64,000 nt of DNA from Arthrobacter oryzae (GCF_030812315.1 NZ_JAUSSM010000009.1:183633-247632); one strand, 5' to 3'. Positions 16,404-26,511 are shown, counted from the stretch's first letter. The notes: generated by a model not told the origin, from the letters alone. Numbers and translations are program-made.

Positions 16404-17717
16404 TTAGGGTCGCCCCAAACCGCGGTATGTCCAGCCAGCGGCGCGCCATTTGGCCGCGTCGAGTACATTGCGTCCGTCAAGTATGCGCAAGGTCGCCACC
16501 CGGGATCCTAGCTCGTATGGGTCCAGACTCCGGTATTGCTGCCATTCCGTCAGAAGTAGCAGGACATCGGCGTTGTGAATGGCTTTTTCTACGTCGACTT
16601 CATACTGCAGCTCGGGGAACCGCTTGGCAGCGTTTGCTACGGCTTTAGGATCGGTCACGGTGACGACGGCACCTTGAAGGTGAAGCTGAGCAGCGATGCT
16701 AAGGGCTGGTGAATCACGGACATCGTCACTTTCAGGCTTGAATGCCGCGCCGAGAACGGTAACTCGCTTCCCTAACAGAATGCCTCCGCAGATGTCGCGT
16801 GTCAGTTCGACTACCCGAGAACGGCGGCGCATATTAATAGCGTCGACTTCCCTCAGGAATGTAAGTGCCTGGTCGGCACCGAGTTCGCCGGCCCGAGCCA
16901 TAAATGCTCGAATATCCTTGGGGAGGCACCCTCCTCCAAAGCCGATACCGGCATGGAGGAACTTGCGGCCGATCCGGTCGTCCATGCCGATGGCGTCGGC
17001 GAGTTGGGTGACGTCTGCCCCTGTAGCCTCGCAAACCTCAGCCATCGCGTTGATGAAAGAAATTTTTGTGGCCAGAAAGGAGTTGGCTGCGGCCTTTACA
17101 AGTTCAGCGGTCGGATGGTCCGTCACCAATCGTGGCGTCCCGACAGATAGGGAACGCGCATAGACTTCGTCTAGCACAGAGACGGCCGGGTGCTCCTCTG
17201 AGCCGCCGGCGACGCCGTACACAAGACGGTCCGGGCTCAGAGTATCTGACACCGCATGGCCTTCGCGCAGAAACTCCGGATTCCATACTAAGTGGGCCGA
17301 AGGTTCCTGGACGCTTACCAGTTGAGCCAGACGCGATGCAGTTCCGACGGGAACAGTCGATTTGCCGACAACTACGTTTCCCGGCGAAATGTGCGGCAAA
17401 AGCGCAAGCGTCGCCGCGTCAACGTAGGTCATATCAGCGCCGTTCTCACCCTTCTTCTGCGGCGTGCCGACGCAGATGAAATGTACGTCGCTGCCAGCCG
17501 CCGCAGACATATCTGTGGTGAAGGACAACCGGCCTGTGCCTTGGACGTCTCGCAGGAGTTCATCGAGACCAGGCTCGTAGAACGGGGCCGTGGAGTTAGC
17601 AAGTTCATCAATTTTTCGCTCGTCCACGTCGATGCCAACAACCTCGTGACCAAGTTTCGCCATACATGCGGCGTGGACGGCACCCAGGTAGCCGCAGCCA
17701 ATGACAGATATTCGCAT
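16404..17717 (-). CDS. ugd: UDP-glucose 6-dehydrogenase family protein
   Basis: 437 aa. An N-terminal Rossmann motif GCGYLG (7-12), the middle helix domain and catalytic Cys264 in GFGGGCLPKD identify the UDP-glucose/GDP-mannose dehydrogenase family, which oxidises a nucleotide sugar to its uronate with 2 NAD+. With galU nearby, UDP-glucuronate is the likely product, but UDP-ManNAc oxidation is not excluded by eye. ATG 17717 with GGAAGGA upstream gives the standard opening (MRISVIGCGYLG); the upstream in-frame extension to 17882 lacks family similarity. Confidence 0.9.
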   Translation of the reverse strand: MRISVIGCGYLGAVHAACMAKLGHEVVGIDVDERKIDELANSTAPFYEPGLDELLRDVQGTGRLSFTTDMSAAAGSDVHFICVGTPQKKGENGADMTYVDAATLALLPHISPGNVVVGKSTVPVGTASRLAQLVSVQEPSAHLVWNPEFLREGHAVSDTLSPDRLVYGVAGGSEEHPAVSVLDEVYARSLSVGTPRLVTDHPTAELVKAAANSFLATKISFINAMAEVCEATGADVTQLADAIGMDDRIGRKFLHAGIGFGGGCLPKDIRAFMARAGELGADQALTFLREVDAINMRRRSRVVELTRDICGGILLGKRVTVLGAAFKPESDDVRDSPALSIAAQLHLQGAVVTVTDPKAVANAAKRFPELQYEVDVEKAIHNADVLLLLTEWQQYRSLDPYELGSRVATLRILDGRNVLDAAKWRAAGWTYRGLGRP

Positions 17718-17764
17718 GATTATGTTCCTTCCCCAAAGGGCAAATTGACTAGGAGGTAACGGGG

Positions 17765-19201
17765 TCAGTAGGCGCCGGCGCCGTGGAAGACGGCACGAAA
17801 GGTTTTCATTAGGATGATCAGATCGCCAGCCAACGACCAGTTCTCGACGTAATAAAGGTCCAGTCTCACAGAGTCCTGCCAAGAGAGATTGGAACGTCCG
17901 CTAACCTGCCATAGTCCAGTGAGACCGGGTTTGACGAGAAGTCTCCGTCGTACGTCGTGCTCGTATTCTGCGACCTCTGAGGGGAGCGGAGGGCGTGGGC
18001 CTACCAAACTCATGGACCCCACGAAAATATTGAAAAGTTGCGGCAACTCGTCCAGACTGAACTTTCGCAGGACTCCGCCAACGCGCGTGATCCTAGGATC
18101 ATTCTTCATTTTGAAGAGGAGTCCGCTACCTTCATTGCGATTCTTTAGACCGGCGAGTTGTTGCTCAGCGTCGACCATCATCGACCTGAATTTGAGCATG
18201 CTGAAGTGCTTACCCTCAATGCCCACTCGATCCTGTCTGAACAGTACAGGTCCCGGGCTATCCACCTTCACGAGTGTTGCCACCAGTGCCATGACCGGCA
18301 ACGAAAGAACGATGAGAAGCCCCGACACCAAAACGTCAAAGAGTCGCTTCGCGACGCGTTGGCCGCCTTCTAAAGTTGGCGTTGTTACGTGTATCAGTGG
18401 CAGGCCGGCTACTTGCTGCGTGTGGATGCGTGGCCCTGCGATGTCCGTCAGTGCAGGGGCCATGATGAGTCCAATGTTTCGGGACGCCAGTTCCCAGCCA
18501 AGATGTCTTAGCGTTTGCGGATGAAGTTGCACCCCAGCCGAGACTGCGACGGCATCTGCGCCGCATGAAGTAATGGCGTCGACGATCGACCGAGCATCAG
18601 GCCGGTAGCCTACAATTGGCAATCCGGACTCCGGTTCCACGGCGGGTCCTTCATGCGATCCAGGAGTGTAGGCGGCAACCGGAAGGTAGCCAGCATGCTT
18701 GGCTCTCTCCAGAGAAGCAGCCAGGTGTGCAACCGCGCTGGGCCCACCCAAGAGGAGCAGTCGCGACATGCTCTGCCCCTGTTGGCGATTTATCCCCAGA
18801 TGCTGGCGAATCAGCCACCGGCCTAGGAGCAGGCCGAGCAAACCAGCGGGAAGGGCTACCCCTACGTATCCTCGGGCTGTGTCAACGCGAAGCACGTATG
18901 AAACGATTGCGACTAAGCCAAATAACCAAAGTGAAGCCGCGGCCACGCGTTTGTACTCGTCCGGTCCAGCCCCCAATACCCGGGTCTGTCTGCTGTTCCA
19001 TGCACCGAGCATTAACCACCAAACGATGGCCAGAGCCACCGAGAGCCAAGCGTAGGTGAATTCCTGGCCAGCGACGACAAAGTCAGGTTCCAATCCGAAT
19101 CTAACGATGAAGGCGCCTGAGACAGCCCAAACTACTACAAACGCGTCTACTACCCTGAGTAGTCGGGAAGAGCGCGTGCGCCAATCGCTTCCCCCAGTCA
19201 C
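17765..19201 (-). CDS. Polyprenyl-phosphate sugar-1-phosphate transferase (priming enzyme)
   Basis: 478 aa. Four to five N-terminal membrane helices, a central CoA-binding-like Rossmann domain, a further helix (about 285-307) and the C-terminal bacterial sugar transferase domain: VLFRQDRVGIEGKHFSMLKF, LVGPRPPLPSEV and KPGLTGLWQVSGRSNLSW. It starts repeat-unit assembly by moving a sugar phosphate from a nucleotide sugar to undecaprenyl phosphate, as WcaJ/WbaP do. Lies in a run with ugd, fcl and gmd, all on the minus strand. Glucose or galactose as first sugar cannot be told. Confidence 0.93.
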   Translation of the reverse strand: MTGGSDWRTRSSRLLRVVDAFVVVWAVSGAFIVRFGLEPDFVVAGQEFTYAWLSVALAIVWWLMLGAWNSRQTRVLGAGPDEYKRVAAASLWLFGLVAIVSYVLRVDTARGYVGVALPAGLLGLLLGRWLIRQHLGINRQQGQSMSRLLLLGGPSAVAHLAASLERAKHAGYLPVAAYTPGSHEGPAVEPESGLPIVGYRPDARSIVDAITSCGADAVAVSAGVQLHPQTLRHLGWELASRNIGLIMAPALTDIAGPRIHTQQVAGLPLIHVTTPTLEGGQRVAKRLFDVLVSGLLIVLSLPVMALVATLVKVDSPGPVLFRQDRVGIEGKHFSMLKFRSMMVDAEQQLAGLKNRNEGSGLLFKMKNDPRITRVGGVLRKFSLDELPQLFNIFVGSMSLVGPRPPLPSEVAEYEHDVRRRLLVKPGLTGLWQVSGRSNLSWQDSVRLDLYYVENWSLAGDLIILMKTFRAVFHGAGAY

Positions 19202-19252
19202 AAAAGTTCCCCCACTTCGAAGCGATATATACGAACTAACAGCAAGGGGCTT

Positions 19253-20224
19253 TTAGTGTCGAATGGACTCGAGGTTTGCCCGGTACCAATCTACTGTTGT
19301 CCGAATGCCCTCTTCGAGTCCAATGGACGATGACCAACCAGCCTTGGCCAACTTTGAAACATCGAGGAGCTTGCGAGGTGTTCCGTCAGGCCTATTTGCA
19401 TCCCACTCTATGTTTCCTTTGAAACCCACGGCGTCGGCAACCATTGAAGCGAGCTCCTTGATCGTGACGTCGGACCCCGTCCCTACATTTACCTGCGAGG
19501 GCCCGTCATAGTTTTCCATCAGGTGAAGGCACGCCGCGGCCATGTCGTCGACGTGCAGGAACTCCCGCCGGGGTGATCCAGAGCCCCAGTTAGTCACGCT
19601 GTCCGACCCGTTCTTTGCAGCGTCGTCGTATCGACGAATCAGAGCGGGGAGGACATGCGACCCCTCCGGCGAGAAGTTATCGCCAGGCCCGTAGAGATTC
19701 GTAGGCATCGCAGAGATCCAGGGAAGCCCGTACTGCCGACGGACGGCCTGGATCTGCATGATTCCTGCGATTTTGGCGATAGCGTAAGCATCGTTGGTCG
19801 GTTCCAGATGGCCAGTGAGCAACGAGTCTTCGCGGATCGGCTGTTCCGCGAATTTGGGGTAAATGCATGAGGATCCGAGGAAGAGAAGTCTTTCAACTCC
19901 GTGAACGCGCGCAGCGTCGAGCACGTTAACCTGAATTCTGAGATTATCGCTCAGGAAGTCGACAGGGAACTTGCTGTTTGCCAGAATCCCGCCGACTTTT
20001 GCGGCGGCCAGCACCACGTAGCGCGGCTTCGTCTCCGCAAAGAAGGCAAAGACAGCTTCGCGATCTTTCAGATCGAGCTCAGATGACAACCGCCCAACGA
20101 GGTTTTTGAAGCCCTCGTTTTCGAGGTTGCGCCAAATCGCTGACCCCACAAGTCCCCGATGGCCGGCCACGTAGAAAGTGGACGCACGATCAAGCCTGCC
20201 AAGCGCGAAATTTGTGTCTCCCAC
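19253..20224 (-). CDS. fcl: GDP-L-fucose synthase
   Basis: 323 aa SDR enzyme that converts GDP-4-keto-6-deoxymannose to GDP-L-fucose (epimerase/reductase). NADP motif GHRGLVGSA, the SSCIYP serine block, catalytic YAIAK, and WGSGSPRREFLHVDD are all present. Start GTG 20224 shares one base with the gmd stop (TAGTG), so translation is coupled to gmd. A few extra N-terminal residues (MGDTNFALGRLDRAS) precede the core. Confidence 0.96.
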   Translation of the reverse strand: MGDTNFALGRLDRASTFYVAGHRGLVGSAIWRNLENEGFKNLVGRLSSELDLKDREAVFAFFAETKPRYVVLAAAKVGGILANSKFPVDFLSDNLRIQVNVLDAARVHGVERLLFLGSSCIYPKFAEQPIREDSLLTGHLEPTNDAYAIAKIAGIMQIQAVRRQYGLPWISAMPTNLYGPGDNFSPEGSHVLPALIRRYDDAAKNGSDSVTNWGSGSPRREFLHVDDMAAACLHLMENYDGPSQVNVGTGSDVTIKELASMVADAVGFKGNIEWDANRPDGTPRKLLDVSKLAKAGWSSSIGLEEGIRTTVDWYRANLESIRH

Positions 20225-21252
20225 TAGTTCTTCCAGCTCTCAAGATTCACAGTGTCAATCCAGTGGTTGCCTGCATGTTTTAGGGCTTCAACGTCGGCAT
20301 CAACCATGATTCGTGCCAATTCAGGCGTGTGAACAGAAGCCTTCCAACCCAACTTTTCCTGTGCCTTCGACGCATCGCCGACAAGTGCATCGACCTCAGT
20401 GGGGCGGAGATAACGCTCGTCGAAACGCACGTGGTTTTCCCAGTTGAGGCCAACGTGTTCAAAGGAGATCTGGAGGAAGTCTCGAACCGTGTAGTTGCCG
20501 CCTGTTGCCAGTACAAAGTCGTCCGGTTCATCCGCTTGGAGCATGCGCCACATGCCCTCGACGTACTCGGCTGCATAGCCCCAGTCGCGGACAGCGTCCA
20601 GGTTGCCCATGTACAGCAAGTCCTGCTTGCCGGCGGCGATGGCCGCAACGGCTCGGGTAATCTTGCGCGTCACAAAGGTTTCACCGCGGCGCGGCGACTC
20701 GTGATTAAACAAAATTCCATTTACCGCGAACATTCCATAGGCCTCGCGGTAATTCTTGGTTATCCAGTAACTGTATACTTTAGCCGCCCCGTAGGGCGAG
20801 CGCGGATAGAACGGCGTCTCCTCGTTCTGGGGAGGGGGAGTAGCACCGAACATTTCGGAGGATGAAGCCTGATAGAACCTGGTTTCGATACCTGCCATGC
20901 GGACTGCTTCCAGAAGCCGAATTGTCCCAACGCCAGTCGTGTTACCCGTGTGCTCCGGTTCGTCAAACGAAACGCGAACGTGAGATTGAGCGGCGAGGTT
21001 GTAGACCTCATCTGGCCTGATCTGGGCTAGCAGGGTGACCAGACGTGCGCCATCACTCAGGTCTCCGTAATGCAGGAAAAGTTTTGCATTTGGATCATGT
21101 GCATCCACATACAAGTGGTCCACCCTTGATGTATTGAACGTCGATGCGCGTCGGATCAGTCCGTGAACCTCATAGCCCTTACTTAGCAGTAGCTCCGCGA
21201 GGTATGAGCCGTCCTGCCCAGTGATCCCTGTTATAAGTGCGCGCTTAGTCAA
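20224..21252 (-). CDS. gmd: GDP-mannose 4,6-dehydratase
   Basis: 342 aa. Makes GDP-4-keto-6-deoxy-D-mannose, the first step to GDP-fucose. The motifs GITGQDGSYLAE, LAAQSHVRVSF, SSSEMFG and catalytic YGAAK are clear, as is NHESPRRGETFVTRKI. Coupled to fcl by a one-base overlap. The two enzymes together with the GT11 gene at 33711 support fucose in the polymer. Confidence 0.97.
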   Translation of the reverse strand: MTKRALITGITGQDGSYLAELLLSKGYEVHGLIRRASTFNTSRVDHLYVDAHDPNAKLFLHYGDLSDGARLVTLLAQIRPDEVYNLAAQSHVRVSFDEPEHTGNTTGVGTIRLLEAVRMAGIETRFYQASSSEMFGATPPPQNEETPFYPRSPYGAAKVYSYWITKNYREAYGMFAVNGILFNHESPRRGETFVTRKITRAVAAIAAGKQDLLYMGNLDAVRDWGYAAEYVEGMWRMLQADEPDDFVLATGGNYTVRDFLQISFEHVGLNWENHVRFDERYLRPTEVDALVGDASKAQEKLGWKASVHTPELARIMVDADVEALKHAGNHWIDTVNLESWKN

Positions 21253-21291
21253 AGTGCCCCCCCATTAGTGTGAAAAGAAGAATCGCGCAAC

Positions 21292-22536
21292 CTAGCGGCC
21301 GCGCGACATTGCCAGACTGGTGATGAAATCATCATAGTGGCCAACGGCAGCAGTCTTGGACAATGTTTCGTGCCGGAACTTGAGACCCCGCGCACCTATG
21401 GCCTTTGCCCTCTCTTTATCGGCCCCCAAAACCTCAGCGGACTCAAGGAGGGCGCTCGGATCGCCGGCATTCACGCGAATGCCTCCGTGGGAGGCGTTCA
21501 GCTCTGCGGCGGTCACACTGCCATCATCCGTGGCCGCAATCACCGGATTTCCGGCATTAAAATAAGAGGTCAACTTACTTGGGACAGACATGTCCTTCAC
21601 CCCTGGAAGTTCGTTCACCAGCAGTATGTCAGCGGCCACCAGAGCCATCATGAATGCCTCCCCAGGGAGAGGAGATACGAATTGGATTGATGAAAGGCCA
21701 CCTGCCATGGCTTCTAATGTACGTCGCTGATTACCATCGCCCATGAGAACGAAGCGCACTTTGCTTTGGCGTTCCTGGGCTAGCCTTGCGGCCTCGATGA
21801 CGTTCTCAAGGCCTTGCTTCTTGCCCATGTTTCCGGCGTGCAAGACCACGATGTCGTCTTCGGACCAGCCAAGCTGCGTTCTCATTTCAGCAGGATCTGA
21901 AGTGGGCGAGGGGGGAAGATGCGTCCAATTCCTAATAATCTCGACGGCTGTGGACGGTACCTGCAGTGAGTTGACTACGAATTGCTGAAAGCGCTCGTGT
22001 ATCACAACTACGCCGTCAGCTGACCGAAGCACAAGAGACTCTAGGTGTGCCGCTGCCTGAGCCTGCCCATCGGTACCTGTTCCCGTTTCGACGATCCCGC
22101 GACTATAGATGTCCTGCACCCAAATCCCTACTGGGGGTCGTCGAAGCCGCAGCCGGTTGCGTAAGATCGCGAGCGCACTCGAGAAAAGGGCGGGGCTCAC
22201 CACCAAGACGACATCGGGAGAGCCCCAACGCGCGAACATCAGCCTCAGGCCGAAACTCAGTTCCATGTGTAACCGGGACCAAGATGACGGCGATCGAGGA
22301 ATATGATGGCGCAGACGCTTCAGGCGAACCCCGTTGACGACTTCGGTCTTAGTCCACCCCGTATACCCTTCCTGCAGCCTCCATTCCGGATAGTGAGGAT
22401 ACCCTGCGATAACGCGCACCGAGTGACCGGAGGCCGCGAGCCCTTCAGCGAGGCTTGTGGTGTACGGCGCATTTCCCGTCGGCTCAGGGCTGTAGTTGAT
22501 GGCCAGTATGGTTATTCGAAGTTTAGGGTTGGTCAC
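21292..22536 (-). CDS. Glycosyltransferase family 4, WcaI-like
   Basis: About 414 aa GT-B enzyme. The opening ITILAINYSPEPTGNAPYTT and SGHSVRVIAGYPHYPEW match the WcaI-type group of colanic-acid loci; the C-terminal donor-binding part has HAGNMGKKQGLENVIEAA and the E-x7-E region. Starts GTG 22536 or GTG 22563 are both possible; neither has a strong RBS. Divergent from the acyltransferase at 22587 with a very short gap of 50 bp, so the two promoters must overlap. Acceptor and sugar are unknown. Confidence 0.85.
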   Translation of the reverse strand: MTNPKLRITILAINYSPEPTGNAPYTTSLAEGLAASGHSVRVIAGYPHYPEWRLQEGYTGWTKTEVVNGVRLKRLRHHIPRSPSSWSRLHMELSFGLRLMFARWGSPDVVLVVSPALFSSALAILRNRLRLRRPPVGIWVQDIYSRGIVETGTGTDGQAQAAAHLESLVLRSADGVVVIHERFQQFVVNSLQVPSTAVEIIRNWTHLPPSPTSDPAEMRTQLGWSEDDIVVLHAGNMGKKQGLENVIEAARLAQERQSKVRFVLMGDGNQRRTLEAMAGGLSSIQFVSPLPGEAFMMALVAADILLVNELPGVKDMSVPSKLTSYFNAGNPVIAATDDGSVTAAELNASHGGIRVNAGDPSALLESAEVLGADKERAKAIGARGLKFRHETLSKTAAVGHYDDFITSLAMSRGR

Positions 22537-22586
22537 AGGTGCAAGAATAGGTGTTGAGAGCACCTTTTACATTTCAGGGGACTACT

Positions 22587-23180
22587 GTGACTAATCCGTT
22601 AGATGACCTACGCGGCGGGCCTACAGGAGTGCGTGTCGTCGACCTGTCGAAGGCCCCGGGGGAACAGCAGGCTTGGGATCGGCCTAGAGGCATGGTCTAT
22701 CTTTGGGCAATTGCGGAGCTCCTGTTCATAACCAATCCATGGCAGATTAGCTCAGGTCTGCGCGTCGCAGTGCTTCGCATCTTCGGTGCAAAGATCGGTG
22801 CCAACGTCATTTTTCGCCCTAGGACTCGGGTTAAATTTCCTTGGAAGTTAACAGTCGGCGACAACGCCTGGATTGGCGAAGGCGTGTGGATCCACAATCA
22901 GAACTCAGTTCTCATAGGCGCAAATTCAGTGCTTTCTCAGGAGGTATTCGTTACGACCGGGACGCACGCGCATCGCGTTGACATGGGGCTCCTGACGAGG
23001 CCCGTGGTGGTGTGCGATGGGGCTTGGGTAACATCGCGGTGTATAGTGCTGGGTGGCTCGATCATCGGTCGGAGCTCCATTGTCACGCCCGGGACGGTAG
23101 TCAGGGCCCAAATTCCGGAAAATACGGTGTGGGGGCAACCTGAAGCCGGGCCCATCGGCAGAAGATTCGACGAGATCTGA
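22587..23180 (+). CDS. Left-handed beta-helix acyltransferase, WcaF-like
   Basis: 197 aa from GTG 22587 with AGGGG 6 nt upstream. Hexapeptide repeats (IGANVIFRPRT, VGDNAWIGEGVWIHN, IGANSVLSQ) and the G-x-H region TGTHAHRVDM fit the WcaF group, which transfers acetyl groups to sugars of the repeat unit. A WAIAELLFITNPWQIS helix at the start is typical of the group. First gene of the plus-strand arm of the locus. Confidence 0.85.
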   Translation: MTNPLDDLRGGPTGVRVVDLSKAPGEQQAWDRPRGMVYLWAIAELLFITNPWQISSGLRVAVLRIFGAKIGANVIFRPRTRVKFPWKLTVGDNAWIGEGVWIHNQNSVLIGANSVLSQEVFVTTGTHAHRVDMGLLTRPVVVCDGAWVTSRCIVLGGSIIGRSSIVTPGTVVRAQIPENTVWGQPEAGPIGRRFDEI

Positions 23181-23351
23181 TATATCCCGAGGGATAATAA
23201 CACGTCCGGGCCAAGTTCAGTGTGGCTTGTCCCAGCGTCCGCACGCCTCCGAGTGGCCGCCCTCGGCGGGCTGAGGCACTTTACGGGCATTACTAGCCAA
23301 ACGAACAACATTCGCTATATTTGCGAATTCAGAGAAACGCCGAGGGTGAGT

Positions 23352-24554
23352 GTGGGTATTTCCCAAGTACTTCAGATTAATGTACGGCTCTCCGAGGGGG
23401 GGGCCGCTGGAGTGGCACGCACTCTAGCCGATGAGCTGGCCGTGCGCGGCATCAGGTCCCCTTTCGCCTATGGATATGGCCCGCATGGCGGATCATCGCC
23501 GTTGGAATCTAACTCCGACAGCTTCCGACTTACACCAAAGCACATAGCGGCTGCTAACCGGATCAGCTACTCGCTGGCGGGCAGGGAAACTCGCCTCATG
23601 GCTGGTTCAGCGGCCGAGCAACTCGAAGCGGTAATGCTAGAGAGTGACGTAGTTCATCTCCATGTTATTCACAGTTACTTCTTACAGACCAGTTATCTCT
23701 TCGACCTAATAGTGAGGTTGAAAAAGCCCTTAGTGTGGACGCTTCACGACCACTGGGCGATGACTGGAAGGTGCGCACAGCCGGACGACTGCACACAGTG
23801 GGCGAAGGGCTGCCCCTCCTGCCCGAATCTGCGGGCTTATCCTCCGGCGAAGCTCGACTTGGCCTCAAAGAGGTGGGAGGAGCGACGGGACGGTATTGCT
23901 CGACTTCAAGCCAGCGTGCCGACCGCAATAGTTCCTTGTGCTGATTGGCTTGCAATCGACGCTGAAAAGTCTGGTCTGCGAAATATCCAGGTCATCAAGA
24001 ACTCCGTCGACAGGACGTACTGGGAGGCAACGCGCTCCATTGCGAAAAGTCCTAACCGCCCACGCTCGAATGTAGGGCAGGGCAATATATTTATTTGCAG
24101 AGATCTTCGAGACCGATCTAAAGTCGACTGGAAGCTATTGGAGCGCCTTGCCGGGATTCCGGGACAGCGTCTTACGATCGTGGGTGATCATGCTCCAACG
24201 CTTATTCCAGGCGTTGAATACATTCCTGCGACGTCTGATCGTTTTGAATTGGCCCAGATTCTGTCGGACCACGACCGACTTATTTTCACGTCTACCGTCG
24301 ACTACTATCCGTTGACCATTGCCGAGGCTCTCACTGCCGGATTGAAAGTGTTCGCAATTAGTTCGCGCGCATCACAAGAATTCGAAACGAGTCACCTAGT
24401 GGAGTTGTTCGACACGGGCTATTCGCTCTTGGAGAGTGTCCGATCCTTGACCGGTGCGCAGCAGGAGGATGATGCGCTCCGGCCCGGCATCGATTTCTTC
24501 AATCCAGATCGTATGGTTGATGAATACCTCGAACTATACGAGGGAATGAGCTGA
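23352..24554 (+). CDS. Glycosyltransferase family 4, WcaC-like
   Basis: 400 aa. DVVHLHVIHSYF, then LVWTLHDHWAMTGRCA, and a Cys-rich CTQWAKGCPSCPNL segment are the marks of WcaC-type transferases. The C-terminal part has the FTSTVDYYPLTIAEAL donor site. GTG 23352 has GAGG 6 nt upstream; the in-frame extension to 23220 shows no family similarity. The 171 bp before it (23181-23351) hold no gene. Confidence 0.85.
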   Translation: MGISQVLQINVRLSEGGAAGVARTLADELAVRGIRSPFAYGYGPHGGSSPLESNSDSFRLTPKHIAAANRISYSLAGRETRLMAGSAAEQLEAVMLESDVVHLHVIHSYFLQTSYLFDLIVRLKKPLVWTLHDHWAMTGRCAQPDDCTQWAKGCPSCPNLRAYPPAKLDLASKRWEERRDGIARLQASVPTAIVPCADWLAIDAEKSGLRNIQVIKNSVDRTYWEATRSIAKSPNRPRSNVGQGNIFICRDLRDRSKVDWKLLERLAGIPGQRLTIVGDHAPTLIPGVEYIPATSDRFELAQILSDHDRLIFTSTVDYYPLTIAEALTAGLKVFAISSRASQEFETSHLVELFDTGYSLLESVRSLTGAQQEDDALRPGIDFFNPDRMVDEYLELYEGMS

Positions 24555-24560
24555 TCTCCA

Positions 24561-25823
24561 TTGAGAATTAAAATTGCGGGCATTCTAGCTTTTGTATTTT
24601 TTGTGGGCCAGCATCTACAGCTAATGTCCCTTTTTGGATTTCCTGTCACGCTGGGAGCCGGATGTGGAATTGCATTATTGATTCTTGTCTCCCGACCGCG
24701 CGGCTTCACGGGTGTTATTGGTGTTTCTTGCGCCGTGATTACTGTAAGCAGTACTGCAGCAATGTTCTCGTCAGCTGATGCGGATCTCGTTCAGTATGTC
24801 AGAACACTCACACTCTTTGTTCTGGCTTTCTCAGTTGTAGCTCTGGGCTGGTCGGGAACAGACTTGGAGTTTCTGAAGTCAAACGCCTTCCATCGAGCCG
24901 TTTTATTAGCTCTGTTTCTTATAGTTACATTATCGGTAGGCCAGGTCATCCTTGGGGCCATGGGGTCCCTCGTTCTATTTAATCCTTTTGGAAGTTTTCA
25001 ATACCTTTACCAGTACAATCCGCATCTTGAGTTTGTGCAATTTCCGCGCGCCCAAGGTTTCTACTTGGAGCCTTCCTACGATGCCTTTGTTATTTGTGCT
25101 TTGTCGGTAATTCTTTTCTGCCTTAACAAATCACGCAAACTTGCTGCCGTACTGGTAACACTTGGGCTGTTGGCATGCCAGTCCGCCTCTGGGCTACTGC
25201 TTCTGGCTTTAGCCCTTATCTTTGTCGTCTTTCGTGCACGACCCGCTACCGGAGCTGTCTCTGTATTGATACTTGCCTTGGTTGGTGGATTGGCGGGACC
25301 ATATCTATTGGTGAGACTAAGTACGCTTGACGAAACCGGGACTAGCGCGAACTATAGAATAGTTGCGCCACTGGATGTATTGTCTGACGTACTTCTGAAT
25401 ACACCATTGGGTGAGCCGCTGGGTTCAATCGCGACTGTTCTCGAAAGGTACGGTCTCCAAAATGGGTCGACGCAGGGTACATCATTAGACAATGGATTCT
25501 ATGTGCTCATTTTTTACTTCGGCTGGATCGGGCTTGTAGCACTAGTAGCATTTGTGATAGCTATGCTGGTCCTGTCAATCAGAAGAGCCAGGATTGATAG
25601 GGGCATCTCGTGGATTGCCCCAATTTGGCTAGCAGGATCATTCTTGTTCAGCGGTGGCATTATGTTGCCCGAGTTTGCTCTAATGACGTGGTTTGTGGTC
25701 GTTGCCTTTAACTATTTTGAACCTGCGAAAGGTGCGAGAGTTGTCCAAGAACCCAGAGAGGCCAGCGCTCTCAGTCGTCACGATTACCTACAACGACCCA
25801 GTTGGTCTCGCCAGAACCCTTGA
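24561..25823 (+). CDS. O-antigen polymerase-like membrane protein (Wzy-like)
   Basis: 420 aa, about ten predicted membrane helices, with a long outer loop between helices containing NPHLEFVQFPRAQGFYLEPSYD, similar to the Wzy_C/O-antigen ligase type (the conserved glutamate-pro block FxEPS). Expected to join lipid-linked repeat units. Start TTG 24561, 6 nt after the preceding stop. The last 83 bp overlap the next gene. Base composition is visibly AT-richer than the flanking core genes, as usual for Wzy. Confidence 0.75.
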   Translation: MRIKIAGILAFVFFVGQHLQLMSLFGFPVTLGAGCGIALLILVSRPRGFTGVIGVSCAVITVSSTAAMFSSADADLVQYVRTLTLFVLAFSVVALGWSGTDLEFLKSNAFHRAVLLALFLIVTLSVGQVILGAMGSLVLFNPFGSFQYLYQYNPHLEFVQFPRAQGFYLEPSYDAFVICALSVILFCLNKSRKLAAVLVTLGLLACQSASGLLLLALALIFVVFRARPATGAVSVLILALVGGLAGPYLLVRLSTLDETGTSANYRIVAPLDVLSDVLLNTPLGEPLGSIATVLERYGLQNGSTQGTSLDNGFYVLIFYFGWIGLVALVAFVIAMLVLSIRRARIDRGISWIAPIWLAGSFLFSGGIMLPEFALMTWFVVVAFNYFEPAKGARVVQEPREASALSRHDYLQRPSWSRQNP

Positions 25824-26511
25824 TTCGCTCCTTGAACTTTACTCGTCGTCGAACGGCCAGATGGAAGTCTTGGTCCAAGATGGACTCAGCTCGGGGGAGT
25901 TGGGGGGGCTTCAACAATCCTACGGCGATTGGGTCGAGTTTAAGTCTGAAGCCGACAACGGAATTTACGATGCAATGAATAGGGGCCTGATCAGAACCAG
26001 GGGTTCCTACATCTGGTTCCTGAATGGAGGGGACGAGTCCACCATCAAGCAGTGGCGTGACCTCGCCGAGCTTCTTGCGACGGATCCCGGATCGATGGTT
26101 TTGGGCGCTTACTGGTTGGACCTAGGGCTGAGCCGGGTACTGAGGCTTCCTCGCAGAATGTCATATATCTGGCACGCATTGCCGACTTCGCACCAAGCGA
26201 TTCTCTATCCCGGGGATTGTGCCAGATCAACGCTATACGACACTCGGTATAAAGTTGCCGGCGACTATGCCTTCACCGCGAAAATGAGCCAAAGGTGCGG
26301 TGTCGTGACCACGCAACGTCCGTTTGCGACGTTTCGCGTTGGGGGTACGTCATATACGCATGCAGAGGTAATTGCATCCGAAGCCAGCCACGTTCAAGCC
26401 CACATTCTACAGCTTGGACGGGTTCCAAGAACGATTAGCCGAATACTGCATCTTGCCAGCAGGATCCGGCGCAGGCTTCTTGCTAAGCCGCAACCGGAGC
26501 GCACTTCTTGA
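25741..26511 (+). CDS. Glycosyltransferase family 2, WcaE-like
   Basis: 256 aa. SVVTITYNDPVGLARTLDSL, VQDGLSSGE, SEADNGIYDAMNRG and WFLNGGDES form the GT-A fold with a DxN/GGD metal site, as in WcaE-type transferases. Start TTG 25741 has AAAGGTG 7 nt upstream; GTG 25732 is an alternative. The start overlaps the Wzy gene. Its stop is about 200 bp from the first IS fragment, so the gene survived the insertions. Confidence 0.83.
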   Translation: MSKNPERPALSVVTITYNDPVGLARTLDSLLELYSSSNGQMEVLVQDGLSSGELGGLQQSYGDWVEFKSEADNGIYDAMNRGLIRTRGSYIWFLNGGDESTIKQWRDLAELLATDPGSMVLGAYWLDLGLSRVLRLPRRMSYIWHALPTSHQAILYPGDCARSTLYDTRYKVAGDYAFTAKMSQRCGVVTTQRPFATFRVGGTSYTHAEVIASEASHVQAHILQLGRVPRTISRILHLASRIRRRLLAKPQPERTS